This document shows positions 39,825-54,444 of a stretch of DNA of 64,000 nucleotides, piece after piece. The DNA comes from Prinia subflava (lineage: Eukaryota > Chordata > Aves > Passeriformes > Cisticolidae). The notes beneath the pieces are model-generated. The model made no database searches. It was not told the origin of the DNA and was given only the letters and a program-made list of their open reading frames with translations. Numbering within the stretch: position 1 is the stretch's first letter; each line of letters starts with the position of its first letter. The position numbers were made by a program, and so were the translations under genes. Location of the stretch: contig NC_086251.1 in the NCBI RefSeq assembly GCF_021018805.1, positions 38,510,767 through 38,574,766 on the forward strand, read 5' to 3'.

Positions 39825-42800
39825 TGAGCACATATATTTCCTGTGATTAAGAAGAAAACTTATTTTATGAAACAAAGAACAATTTCAGCAGTGTCAAAGT
39901 AAATCACTTTCATGAAAGCTTTATTCAGAAATCATCTCTCCTCATGCTCCTCACATATATTTGCATATATGTGCAGTATACATGTGTATTATACCATGAT
40001 ATAACTGTATATTGGTATGTAGATGCTTTGGTTCCAGAGCTGGGAAAAAAGACAGGGTTTATGATTGCCTTGAAATACCTTTTAGAAAAAAAAAAGCTAG
40101 AACATGCATTTCTAAATAGCAAGATGGATTTTTTTCAGGTTAAATTACAAACTCCTCTCAGAAATACATGTACAGCTGCATCCCTGGCAGCTCCAACTGT
40201 TAGCAAAATCATCTAAGAAGTCAATATATATTGATACGATTGTGGAGAGTATGACTTTGTTAGGCAGGCATTTGGAAATAATTTAAGACAAGCAGAAACT
40301 GAGCTACTGCTCCATCCTCAACTGGAAAATGAAAATCCTACACCCAGAGATACTTTCCTGTGGGATCAATGGGCAATTCTAAGAGGTTTTTAATTGCACA
40401 TATACACAATTTACATAAAAGAGATTAACAGTATTTTAATAAAAGCCATATAATAAGGAACTCTCTTGTTTACTACATTTTCCCCTTCAGCAAATTTAGA
40501 AGCACGCATCATTTTTATAGGAAAAAACCCCAAATCTGTAGTATTGTTAACATACAAAAATGCTCCCAGGATATTAGGGAAAAAGTAAAAAAAGAAACAG
40601 TGGAGCACAGTGAAGAGCTTATTTTTGTAGAAGACTATAAGTTTTTTGCTCTCTGTTCTGAAAAGGTGTGCAAACCCCACAGAATTAATTGATAGTTTGA
40701 GGTATTTAAAAGGATAAAATAATTGGTTTTATTTGGCACATTTTTCCTAGTAAATTTCTATTCTTTAGATCAAAGTGTGAAAGGAGAATGGCCTTCCCCT
40801 ATAAAGATAACCAGTACAGGTTAGGATCAAGGTTTTAAGCTGAAAGGAAAAGTTAGTCCCAGCAGAATTTGTCTTCTACGGGAAGATGAGACAAAACCCA
40901 CACACATCACAGAAATGGAATTTTTTTTCTGGGAAATCTCACTCTAAAAGAAGAGACTGTGCAGTGGTTGTCAAACCAGCTGAACTCATACTGAGTCACA
41001 GCAATTTGTAGTCTTTGTTGGCTCTTAGAGTTAAGGATGCAAGTTGGGTTGCTATTGATCCAGTGCTGGAAGCCCTGCAAGTAGCAGCATTTTGTATGTA
41101 GGTGGGTGATCAGTATCAACTGAGAGGGATAGTTAAAGTTCTCTTGTATTCTGAAAAGTGACTCTGTAGAAGTGGTATCATGGTGTTCCCTATTTATTGC
41201 ATTTCAGTCATTTCCACATCTCGTTTGCACAGTATACAAATAAAGAGGGTTTTTCTCTTCCAGCTGCATCTTCTGTTTATTCAAGTCACCTTGATATCTC
41301 AAAGTCAGTCTGGGTTCTTTTGTGTTTCTTAAATACTGTCAATATTGAAAATGGCAAATAAATATTTAGCTAGGTGCATCTGTTTACACAGCTATGCTGT
41401 AAATGAGAGAAGCTTCTGCACATACAACCAAGCCACAACACCAATGATTCATATGGCAGAATTCAGTTAATTCTCCTCATATTTCATGCAGGTTATTTAG
41501 GTGAAAGAGAAGAAAAAAATTATTATGCTTGGCACTACTAAGCAGGTGAAAGAATTAAAAATTTTATAATCTTTTAAGGTGATTTTTTCATACTGAACCA
41601 CTTTTTCATGACAGCTCCTCTGCAGTAAAATCTAACAATATATTTTCTTACTCATAAAAATAGAACATAAACCTCAGAGAAATGTGAAATGTATTTCAAA
41701 AGTAAACCTGTATGTTGCACTTGGTGAAAATATTTTAAAACTGCAGAAGGGGCTCTATTAACTATCCAAAATCAGTAATTTTAATAAGTAATGTATATGT
41801 TACAATCTACTAATTAATGTAGAGATCTCACTAATAAAATGAGAATATATATGAAAAACAAGTAACAGACCAAGACTGTAGAATTTAAGCAAGCCTAAAA
41901 TGTATTATCTAACATACTTAATAACATTCTTATTCAACTCAAGCTATAACTAAAAAGGGCTTTTTGAGGCAATTTCTGAGGCAATTTTCTTCTTCATGAA
42001 GAAAATAAGGGAATATATAATAGATACATTTATACAAACTAATTCCATCATTCCAGATATTACAATTTGTTTCCAAAACACAGTTGCATCATTCTTTAAA
42101 TAAAAAGAATGAAAATTACTTTTAAGTTTTTATACTACTAAACTTTTAAATAAATCTGTGATAAATTAAGTATTATCAGGCACTTTTGCCATTTGGAGGA
42201 GGTTTTTTATTTAAGATTACATATCTTACAGTTAAAGGATATAATTTACTTTATATCTACGCCATGGTTAAATGGTTAAAATTCTTGCAATGTAAGTGTA
42301 GGCTAGATAAAGTTCCAGTCATTGAGTGTTTCCAAGTAAATGGTACTGTTTTCTGCCTGTGTTTACCAACACACTACATATTGAAAGGCATTGACTTTAT
42401 CTGAATTTATGTAAGAAATTTTATTTTTACAGTGTGGGCAGTTTCAAAATCACTAAATAACTGCAGGAAATTCTAACTGATGCTTACATGTTCATTTAAA
42501 AAGTGAACACATTTAACATTCTGCAAAACTGTCTCTCTAGGAAAATCCTTGATGCATTGTTTACTTTTATGTTGTTCCACAAAATCTTACAGCTTGCTAA
42601 ATTCATCAGTGGTTTATAACATCTTCTAAGAAGAAAAAGCTGTGATTCATCAGTGCAGACAAAGCTGGGCTTTAATCCATTTCTATAACCATATTGCCAA
42701 GTCTATATTGTTTACATTGCGTCTCAATTAAGAGACAGGCAGGACACCTGGTCCTTCTTTATCTAAGTCCCACGGGCTGCCAGATGACTCAAAATCCATA

Positions 42801-45800
42801 ACAGGTGCTAAGGCAGTGTGAGTGGAGCACCATTAACACAAGCTGGAATTGGATAAAATTTGGACTACGCTTAACCACTTAAAACACTCAATTATGAAAT
42901 GAAAAATGTAACCACTCTGCACCAAGGTCCTTTACAGAAGGCTTATAAAGATATGTGGAATTAAAGTGCAAGCGAACTGAACTTAAAATAAATTTTAATA
43001 TCAGTATATTCTTTAGAATATAAACTACAAAAAAACTGATTATATAAAAGGTTGGGGCTCTTTTCAAGATAATATAAAAAAGTTATTTACTGAATTAATT
43101 CTTATTATGTTCATCTGTTTAGGCAGCAGAAATGACAAAAGTTATGCTCAGACTTTTCAAAATTAAGGGAAAAAAATCTCAGTTAAGACTATGTATCAAA
43201 TTCTTCAACTCTGTAAAACCCAGAAGTTGTTTTTTTTTTAAGGACTTTGGCAAACAGGAACATCTTATTAAAAAACCAACAAAGGTTCAAGCGAAAACCT
43301 GTATGATAAAAGATACTCCTTTGTACCAAAAAATCCCACTGCAGATGTCTTTTCAGCACTTTTTTCATCTAAGGTGACCGAACTACATATTAAGCTTAGA
43401 GTTAAACAGAACACACTGCATGAGAGAAAAAATGAGTATCAGAAATTTTACAGTGGACAATTACTTAAGAACTATCTGTATCTAAATGTGGAGTAATCCA
43501 ATTAAGTTTCTATTTAATATTGTAATTATCAAGAACACAATATAGTGATTTTATTACCAGAGTAAGCAGCTACAAAGTACAGTAAACTGTCATTTAAGAC
43601 AGTGTCAGAGTATCTATGATAAGCAGCACATTGGCTTAAACTAATGCACTATATGCCTCTAGGGAACGACAGACTCAGAGACTGGATTTTAACATCAGAA
43701 TCTATCCATTAATCTTGACTTAAATATAATCTACTCTGCTGTAAGAGGAAGAATGGGCATTCAATGAATTATCTGTTTGAAATATAGCAGGAGCATAGTA
43801 ACACAAACATATAGCAGAAAGTATCAGTTTTGGTACCATTTATAGTGTACTGTTGGTTCTACAAACCCTGAACTTTAGCATGAAGTTAAAAAGTCAGATG
43901 AAATGGCTAGCAGGATGGAAAGGGCAAACACCTCAGCACTGTAACTTTGGCTGGGTGGTTATAAGAATAATGACAATATTTAAAAATACTGCACTCATCC
44001 ACGTTTTAGTAACAGGCTATAGACATGAAAACAAAATAGTGAAGAAAACAGTGCTGAAGCCCATATGCAGGCAGAATTCCCACTCCAACTTACAGGGAGG
44101 ATTTGTCTTACTAATGTACCCAAGATGGGAATCAATGAATCTATAAGGTATGTTGTGCTAATTGTTTTGAAGCCCATTATAGCTGCCAGGCTCTCTCTGG
44201 AGTGATGGAGCGCTGCTCCTGCAGACAGAAGTGCTCGCCGGCCGCTGTGAGTTTGCAGGAGGCAGCGGGGCAGGCGCAGGGCCACCGGCCATGGGACTGA
44301 AGTTTATTAAAGCTGCTGTACCAAACATACCAACGAAAGAAGTTAAGGTGTGAGTTGAAGTGATGACTTCAACAAACGTGGAATACTACAGGCCAGAGGG
44401 GAAATGCAACCCCACAAACTAACTCCTGATGTTGGGAGAGGTATTCATCCTCATTCTGACATCCAGCATTACATCACTTTTAACTCAAGTAATTAAGGTT
44501 GATAGGTGTAAAGAATACAGAAGCAAAACTAGTTCTCTTCTCTGGTATTAACATGAATGCTTAATCTCACTGTTTTCATATATTCAAGTATTTAAATTTC
44601 TACTTTAAATACCTTCTCTGCATATATAGACATATTAATTGATGAGAAAAACAGTAAATGCCTTTTCATGAAGAAATCACTCCAAACTGCAAAATTACAC
44701 AAATAAAAATTATATTAATACTAAATACTGTCCAGTAAAAAGACTGCACATGCAGGTATGTGTTCATTTGCCATTCCACACTACTAGTAACAAAGGAAAC
44801 TTCTCTAATGAGAAATTCTGTCATTAATTCCAATCTGTACTTTAATGAACTTTACCACTACCTTTTAAAAATTTTATAGCTGATGAGAATGTTTTCTCTT
44901 TACCTTGGGTTGCTGCAGTACCAGTAGCAGATAATCTGCTTATAAGCCTCTTTGGAGGGCAGTATAGTCAATTTTAAGACTGATTTTAAAAGCTCAAAGT
45001 CAGGCTTCTATTTAAACGGAGAAAACAAATATGAATTTTCAATTATTTCCTTCTTTTTATATTTTGAACAGCAATTAGTAAAGCAGCCCCTTCGCCCTCC
45101 TCCCTAATGCTGTCAAGCTGTTGAGAGCAGTCTGCAGCACTACAATGGTACTATTGTGAACACACCCTGGGCTTCCTTCCCACAGAGAGTTAAGTGGGCA
45201 GTTCCTGCTGCCCGTGATTGGTGTCCAGTGAAACAATACTTAAGAGCCAGGTTTTATCAGTTCCACGCCAAAGAAGTGAAGCCAGGGAACCCAAGCCTTC
45301 ATATCATGCTGAACCATATGCCAACCCTGCTGGCCCCTAAGGTTTATCACTAGGAATCAGGATCCATCATGTCCCCTGTGAAATTTCACTTCACATACCT
45401 TCTGTGAAATGCATGGCTTTGCTGAAAACTGACCTTTTTCCTCAATTGGCATGAACAGATGGATGGTAACTATGGTTTAGCAAGCTGAAATGAAACGATT
45501 TTCTAATAGCATGCATTCTTCTGTGTTTGGGAGGAGAAGCATTCAGAAGGAGATAGATGTATTTGTTACCCATGGATTTATTCAGGTGCAGTTAATCGGC
45601 AATTAAACTATTTTCTCAATGTCTAGAAAGTATATTGAGATTAATTTGATTGGCCAGGCTATGATTAGGACTCACGTCCTTCGGACTGCCATATGGTAAC
45701 TCCAATTACTGTAACACTAACTTTTAATCCTTGCTTTATGTTAGCTTACTCCATTTTTTACTATGTGGCACATATAGAATAAACTATAATTTTTTTGTTA

Positions 45801-47397
45801 TCATTTTGGCCCTGATGAATATTTTTACATGAAGTACATTCCATCTTCAGCTAGATATTTCCACATACTGCCAGGTATTATACATATATAAGCCCTTTTT
45901 CAGTAACTGAAATACAGACCTGTAGAAGGATGAAGCCAACCAATGTGCTTGTTTCTATTAATGTATTTTTTTCCTTTTTGGTACCTATGATCTTCTAATC
46001 CCTCTGTTGGCCCTGAAAGCATGCCCCAACTGTTTTGATTATCACATGCAGAATGATGCAGAAACAGTTTGCCAATATTCAACTCACCCCAAAGCATCAC
46101 TCTATCTCACAACCATTACCATTATGCCAGTTTTGGTTGTTATAAATAATCTCCCACATTTCTCACCAATTTAAATGTCAGAATCAAACATGGAATGCCA
46201 CATACTTGTTTTTATATAAACATGGTTTTTCATGTTTTAACATACAAACCTTGCAAGTTGTTTGTGCATCCCTTATTTGTTATAAGAGTGAATTTATGAA
46301 AAGGATTAAATCAATACACAATGCTGGTTTTTGCAATGTAAAACCAGGGCTTAAATAGTTTAAAAGTATTTCTTTCTTTACATTTTAGAAATGTCAGGAA
46401 AAATTGTTTAATCTTCCAGGCTTTTATTCACAGACTTGTGAGAGCTAACAAAGAAATCTGTATGAATTTTAACACCTTAAGGGGGCAAGAGTCTTAACAT
46501 TTTAACAAAGGGCTTTTGTTACCCAAAATGTTTAATTAATTAATAAGGTTAAGTAGGTATTAACAAAAAACCTGTCACTTTGTGTTACACACAAGGCAAT
46601 CAACTCTGTGTAACATTGGATTAGTTTATCTTTCTCATTCCAGTTTAAGGACTCATAGCCTTCTCCCTGCAATTTTTTAAAAGGGATTTATAGACTTCAG
46701 AAACACATTTTATAATTAAAGTGATTCCACTACTAACTTTCAGCTTACAACATACAAAAATTTCCTCCCTTAAAAATACCTTGTAAGAAGAAAAATTCCC
46801 TTCCCTCAAGGGATCTGTACTGACTTATCCAGACTCAGAAGTTCTAGGAGGCTGATAATGCAGGTCACTGCTTTTCAGGATAGCTCATTGCCCTCCTACC
46901 CTTAAACAGAATGCCACTGGCATAAGCCTACTCATAATTTGTTGAGAAATCAGTAGAACAAATATTTTTTCTTCTGATGGGTAAATAATATTTATGAAAG
47001 AACATAGAAGTAAAAAATCTAGAATATATTTTTCCAAACACTACAAAAAGATTTGAGTCTCCCCGTAAGTGTCTACTACATCAACAGAGTACTCAGGTCT
47101 TTTTAAGTGTAATTAATAGTAGAAAACTACATTACTACAGTCAATCAGTTTTGCTAACTTGATATTTTGTGGTTTTACCACTTTCAAGAGAGTCTCATGC
47201 ATTTCATTAGGGAGGAGTAGCTAATAAATAAAGCTGTACTGCGAACTGAAATATGTTGTAGATATTTTGTGATAGTAACAGCATGATTAAACCCATGTGC
47301 TTAAACTGTATCCCTTTAATATGTGCTTCAGGCCAGGTTTCACCTCAATGCCTGCAAAGACCTTTCTGGAAACTATACTAAGACACACTGGGAAAAA

Positions 47398-47612
47398 AGG
47401 TGGTGATTGGAGGCAGCCAACATGGCTGTCCTAAGGACAAATCATGCACAAATTTGGTGGCTTTCTACAACAGTGTTACAGCACTGGTACTTGAGGCAAG
47501 AGCGACTGATGTCATCTACCTGGGTCTGTGCAAAGCATCTGACACTGTCCAATATGATACCCTGGTCGCTAAATTTGAGAAACATGGATTTGGTGGATGG
47601 ACCATTTGGTGG
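47398..47612 (+). mobile_element. CR1 LINE reverse-transcriptase fragment
   Basis: A short internal piece of the CR1 reverse transcriptase in + orientation. The frame 47400-47651 contains CR1-type GGSQHGCPKDKSCTNLVAFY, then ATDVIYLGLCKASDTV and KFEKHGFGGWTIWW. Both ends are truncated and the 3' end abuts a different repeat at 47613. Diverged, inactive. Confidence 0.9.
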
Positions 47613-47729
47613 TACTGGTTTGTGCTATGTATTTTTATACATTGGTGTTAATTTCTATTCAAATCAACAGATATTTGAATATCTGTTTCCTACTAGAAGC
47701 TAAAATTTTGTTGATATTATCTCAAGAAT
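47613..47729 (+). repeat. Dispersed repeat, copy 1
   Basis: 117 bp, from TACTGGTTTGTGCTATG to TATTATCTCAAGAAT, nearly identical to 57498-57622 in the same orientation. The two copies differ by three substitutions and one 8-bp indel. Copy 1 sits exactly at the end of the CR1 fragment. Family unknown to me. Confidence 0.9.
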
Positions 47730-50700
47730 TGTCTGGATGATCACACTCAAAGAGTTGTGATCAACAAGACAGTGCCACTTAAGTAAGTTCAGCTTACTCC
47801 TCACATTAAAAATACATGACAACCAGGTGAAATTTTGTGAAATTATGTTCACTAGATGAAAATGTAGCAAACACAGCAGCTTGGTACACACATCTGCAAG
47901 TATTTCTCCAGCAGTTATATGAAGTGTCTATATGACAAACACTAAGGCAAGAGTTTAAAAGCCTATCACAAATGTTGGCTCAATCAGTCGTCTCTAGTGG
48001 CTAAAATCAAAGGCATTTAAAGTGATGTTTTGGAATTATTCATTGCAAAACAATCCTATTATTTCAACAGGTAACTAATAAATGATGGCTGAGAACAGGC
48101 TTGCATTACCTCTGAGGTCCAATTGTTACTCAAGACACTGCCTACTTTTGCTCCCTGGTGTTGCATTTTTACTCTAATTGCATGATGAAGCCAATAAATT
48201 GGACTCAGGGGACAAAAAACCCTACAAAAATACCTACTCTGACAAAACCAGAGGTTTCAAGAAAATGCACTTCAAACAGAACTGAGGCAAGACAAGACAA
48301 GCAAAGGAGAGGTATCAAGGCTTGAAAGATAGTCATTAATACTGACAGATTACTGTAATTCTGGCTGTCAAGGTGATCGATTTAAGCAGCATATGCCAAT
48401 CAATACTCTTCTCATTTACTGAGCAGCATGAGATATATAGTTAGGCAAGATGTCCCTAAGACAGGATTTCAAACCATACTTAACGAACATAAATAGCACA
48501 ATTTATGCTTTGGAATCTTAGCTCTTTTTTCATTTAGCCTTTTTTTTTTTTTTAATTGGGCAAACTTCAACACGATGTTACTATATACAGAAGTTATTCT
48601 ATTGCACTGTATTGCCTTGTGCCAATTCCTTTACATATGATATTTCAAACTGTACTGATTTCCTGTATAACATATTAAAACATTGATCTTGAACATTTTT
48701 AAATGCAGCAGTTATTTAAGTATTGTGCATTTTGCTTTTTTTTGGCATTAGTGGTTTGTCATTCTGAGCACTTCAGCCATTCATGGCCATACAAGTAACC
48801 TGGTATTACATCTTTCTGGTATTTTCCCAGCAATTTTCCTTATAACAGCCTCTTTTTGTTCAAAAATACTTGTGAAATCACAGGAAAATACATTAATTTG
48901 ATGTATTACTTCAGAGGAAAAGTAGAGTAAAGGTAAAGCTATAGCTATTACAGTCATTGCATACCTACAAGGAGACACACACAACTCTATAGAGATATAC
49001 AGAGATCTAAGACTTTCCTCTTATATTTAGGTTTTCTTATAATGGACGGAGAAACTGTTACATGATTCTTTAAAACCAAAATACCTGAACAGTCCATTAA
49101 AACAATCATATACATCTACACGTGTTGGAAAGCTTCAGTTTTTCATGTTATACCATTGTATGCAGGCATTTAATTAATCAATCACATTTATAATTATTAA
49201 AATATCAAATAAGTTGTCAGCAGAACTAGGACGCAATTTAAAGTAAAGGAATTAGGAAAGGAAAAGGAAAGACCGAACATCATATTCTGTACCTTATGAG
49301 TCTTGCTTGAACTAGGAAAACAATTGTCACTGCTAGACAGTAAAACAGATTTCGGAAATAACTGCATTTTCTTCTGGAAAAAGCAGTAAGGATCATAAGA
49401 TGAACTCATCCATGTCTCTTACTTGAAATTGTATCAGATAAGGCTACAACAGTAGATGTCAGGGATGGAATAAATATTCACTGAAATTCTGAAATTTGTA
49501 ATAATTTGTATAAAACATGTAAGGTAGTTTTAAGAAAGTATATCAAGCATTATTTTAATGTTGGTATCTTCTCACCTATGATGACAAAAAAATGAGTAAC
49601 AGGTATGTTAAAACCTTATTAAATGTCCTGTATCAAAAATGTATTGCCAGAAATACAGCAAACTTTCCAGACTCTTGGCATATGGCAGATGAAAAAAATT
49701 TTAACTAGGAAATATTAGAAGAGCAATCTTAATTTCATGCATTATTCCTTTCACTACTCCAGAACTATGGGAGCAAGCATCCCTTATGCCTCTCCCTTTT
49801 GATACACAGCTGTCATTGATGCAGTACCACTCTATTAACTTTTTTCCTTGGAGATGCCCATGCAGCATTAAGATAGAAAACTTCCTGGAGAAAGGGAAAC
49901 TGGAACTGCCAAAATCAGTGCTATCCAGTTTTAACTTCTAAGTTTCTGTACTAGTGAGAAATCTTCAAAACCTTCACGAATTACAGTTTGAAAATTCAAA
50001 TACAACAAATATTCTTAATTAAGTGAAACAAATGTAGCCAGAAATCTGAAGAATACCCTTTGCTCACTGTATGTCATTAATAAAGAACACTTTCTTCACT
50101 TGTCCAAGGCCTGCAATTTTATCTTGAGGCAGGAGATGGTCAAGCAAGAACAACAAACAGCAACATTACCAGTTCTAACAAAACCCTTTATTGAGTATAA
50201 AGGCAGTTGAGTATCACCTCAAGAAAAAATCCTTTTTCGAGTGATCAAAAAAAATTCTAATGGTTTCTAATACACAGCAAACTTTTAACAAACCTCTCAT
50301 AGACATTACTTTATTCATAAATAAGTTACTGCTTTGTCAGGCACCATATGGGGTTAATACCTTCCCTTTCTCTAGAAGACAACTGTCTAAAGATTAGCTA
50401 CAATACATCAAGTAACAACTGATTAGTCACACAAAATCAAGAAAGCTAGGAGGTTGTAAAATTTTCAGTTTTGGTAACAAATACTAATTTATCCAATCAT
50501 TCAGATTAAGACTTACTCTATAACATTTTTAGATGGAATAATTAAAGCAGCATCATTTTTTGCTATTTAAATGAACTGGTTTCATTTGACCAAAAAAAAT
50601 TCCAAAAAGAAATGCCAGTTCTTGGCACTAGGTCAAAGACTTCGCAGATTATTAGAATGAAGTGAAAATTATGCTATGATGATTAAGGATGAAACAGTCA

Positions 50701-50825
50701 TGCATATTCCAGGTATTCTAAAATATCTATAAATTTCAGATTTAAAAGATGTTAAAGTGGATTTCTTACTGTGTGTTTAGCATCTGTAATAGCGGAATAC
50801 TATGTAAGACAGAAAGTGTCTGAAT

Positions 50826-50895
50826 TGCACTGAAGTGCAGATAGTTTGGAATAATTGTCAACACTCAAGAATCATTGTACACTCATGTACAATGA
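50826..50895. repeat. Two adjacent small hairpins
   Basis: A TGCACT/AGTGCA inverted pair (about 50826-50839) lies 32 bp before a perfect 9-bp stem TCATTGTAC/GTACAATGA with a 6-nt loop (50872-50895). Function unknown; both are within intron. Confidence 0.6.
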
Positions 50896-53800
50896 AAGAA
50901 GTGACACTGATTTTTTCACAATTGCAATTTCACTCCCATAAGGTTTCTAGTATTTGTCCTGCTTTGCTGCAATAATTGTAAAAAGTTGGATCACTGAAGG
51001 TGCCTACTATGTCACAGTGTACCTCTTGGCATCTACCTGACATCTGTTATTTATTCATGAAGTTCAAATAAAATTTTGTATGAAGCTACAATTTCTATTG
51101 TTCCACATACTTAGTATTGGTCCATTTCCCACACATGGTTGATTCTGAATTCAGAATGTGACAAAGTGCTAGGTCTGAGACATGAACCATGAATAAAACT
51201 CTTCATATCAAAAATTTCAATGCAATTTACCAAATAAAGAGTATTTAACAATCTCTAAGTACTGGCCTTCTTATTCTACATCACAGTGAAAACAATTGTT
51301 CTCAACATTTAGTCGCATTATTATACCTCCATTTACAAGTGTTAGAAGTTCCCCTAGCATATGTGCAGCTTGAGCATACTCAAGAGAAGCATGCACTTAA
51401 GACAATGGCAAATGAAATGAGAAGAAACACATCAGCTATGAGACAGAGAGGGGTTACTGCTGCTTCATTAGTAAGACACAACAAGTATTTTGTGTTTGTC
51501 ACTTGCTTCCTTGTGCATGTATGCCACCTGTTCCTGAGGGGGTACTGGTACAAGACAGCCAGGCCACCAAAAATTCTTGGGGGACCAGAGAATCCTTGAA
51601 GGAGAAACTAAAGCAAATTCCACATCCCAATGCAAAAACTCCACCCAAAATAGCAATATTCTCTTTACACAACTGCAGCAATGAGTGTGTGAAGAATCAA
51701 ATAAACAGGACACCTGCCATGCATGACTAATGTTTGCTGATAAATTTAGTAAATTTTTAATCTTTGAACATGACAATATGGAAACACATTATAGTATTCT
51801 GAGCAAAGAATAAAACCACAGAGTAGATAAAATCTTCAAAAATCATTAACCAAATAAAATCTTTGAATTGTTTTGCTATCTAAGTATCCTACCAGAAATG
51901 TCCAAATAACGTCAGAAAGCGGAAGGTGATTGACAGAATATGTCAGTCTCAGAAAGCTACTTCAGACCGTACAACACATACTCAAAGTTGGAGAAGACTG
52001 TAAGAGGGAGATGACCAGAATTTCTGGTATCCATGCAACCATTATTATACCATTCACACATACTACCACTGCCACACCGTGATTAACAGACCAGCGCATT
52101 AAGGAAAAAGTTGCAATCAGGTTACGTGAAAAGGACTGAATATCCCTGCTGATTACAAATGACAGCTGATTTCTTCAGTCAGGTCTGCACTTAGAAAATG
52201 CACTGTCTCGGAGGTAGATAAGCTCCCCTTGGAAGTAGGAGGGCCAAACTCTGCCAATTTTTTCCCATCCTATACACAAGCAAATCGACACAGTCTCAGT
52301 TTAATTAAGAGTTTACAGTGATCCACCACCACAAGATCTACAATGTGATATTATAAATATTCATCAAAAATGGATAAGCACAGGCCTACATATATATCTT
52401 TAATTCCCTACTAAGTCAAAAAGTGCCCACCAAGTATTACACAGTATCAGAAAACAAACCACACACCTGGAGGCAGAGAGATATCTATACACTCATTCTA
52501 GCTTTGAAATTAACTATTCCTGCCGGTCTACTATTGTAAAAAGAAGGGCTAATACAGAAATGTAGTGCCTGACACCTGTTTTACTTGACAAATCTCAAGT
52601 ACCCTTGTGTCCTTGACATCCACATTCAAGTTGGATATATATTAACCATCATTCAAATTCCTAATAAACTAGCATTGCTCAGTATATTAGAGATTCCTAA
52701 GTAAGTAAATGAAGATCAGTTTCAAGAATATCACTTCAGGATTCTCTTTCACTGACACTGTTACTGGTCCTGGACTTGTTGAAATTCTTGACCCTTAGCT
52801 TCACTTTTCCATTTTGTGTACTTTCTAAAAAATAGCTTTTTTGTTCCCTTTTCCCTGCCTCTTCAAATGTATTGTTTTCACCACTCTGAGCCCTCTTTCT
52901 CTTTGCTCCAGCAATATTCCAACACAAGAAAAGGTTACTTTGATTAGTGGATCCTGTCTGTCTTCCACAAGAGACATTAATTCCGGTAGTGTCTCCAGAA
53001 AAGCTATTTAACTACAGACCACAAAATATGCCTGTTCCCCACACCCTTTAATCCATTACAAACTTAGAAGCCAGAAGTGAACTGCTGCAGCCATAGCTAA
53101 AATATCCCAGGTGAAAAAAACCAGAAGACAATAAAGACAGTCCTTGACGTCTTCAACTCCCCACTATCACAAGAACATAATTAGATTCAACTTTCAAATG
53201 TTCCTAGATAACAGACCATGTCCATGTTACAGGAAACATCCACCACTCTTAGCAATTCTTGTATGAGGGAAATTCCTTCTTGACCTCAAGTCTGGCCATG
53301 GGTTAAACACCAAAATCATGTCCATGACATTTTTAATCAAGAGGTTTTTATACCAGTGAGATTTAGACCAGACTTTGAATTTTAGCATTTTTTGCTGTTC
53401 TGCACTGACACAACTGACTCCATCAATCAAAGCCTAATTTAAGGCAGGAAAGTTTGTAGAGTGTTTTTCTAATTTCACACCAAGCAAATAGCTTTTAAAT
53501 AACTTCCCACCAACCCCATTTTATTTTTTAAATTATTATACTGAACAGTAAATATAAGATACTCCAAGCCAGATAAAAAAGAACGATGACTTAGCAAAGG
53601 CACCCTTTAATATCAGTGCCCAGTCACTGGTACCAAGATTACCAAGTGATGACATGAAACCCACCAACCAATGTTATCTAAAATCAAATACACATAATGC
53701 TTTCCACTTATCATGCTAACCATACTAGGAGACATTTCAGCATTTTAATTCAGCATAAATGACATGCTGTGCTTTGATGCATATTAAAAAATACAATTTC

Positions 53801-54396
53801 TAGAACTGAATTAAAAATGCAGTGCACAACAGCATGGAACTGGTCAATTCCTAGACATTGAGCTGGCAAGTTATGTCCAAGGAATTTAATAAACCTTTCA
53901 TATTCTGTGAAGTTTAAACATACAAGTCAGTTTTTTTGGTACTGGAAGTTTACTATTTCAAAGCAAATTGTTTTCCAATTGCTCATCACTATACATCAAT
54001 ATAATGCTCTAAACCATCACTTTTGATGGTTGATGATGATGATGATAATACATTTTAAATTCTTTGACTAAACTACTTGAGTAATGACAGAAAGATCGGA
54101 CCTTTCCAAACATGAAAATACAATGAATCAACATGTGTCATCTACAGAAATGGCACAAACATCACTTAATGTGATCACATAAAACACATCCATCATTCAT
54201 CTGTAAATCCATTTCATCATATCTAATCCAAAACTCTGCAAGTATTTACAGTCAGCCATAGAAAAAATAGTATTTTAGCAACAATCTATCACAGAACAAG
54301 TACTAGTATTTACAGCTTGGTTAGAAATTAAGCAGGGAATTCTTCTGGATTAGAATTTAAATGTATCTTTCAGTTTATGAAATTCAAAAATTTCTT

Positions 54397-54444
54397 GTTG
54401 ATTTAATTAACAGGTTGATTTTAACCTGTTGATTTAACTAACAG
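54397..54444 (+). repeat. Short direct repeats with internal palindrome
   Basis: GTTGATTTAATTAACAG (54397-54413) recurs with one change at 54428-54444, with a partial copy GTTGATTTT between them. The AACAGGTT/AACCTGTT arms make an inverted repeat across the middle. The units resemble HNF1/homeodomain-type sites, but no role is shown. Confidence 0.6.
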
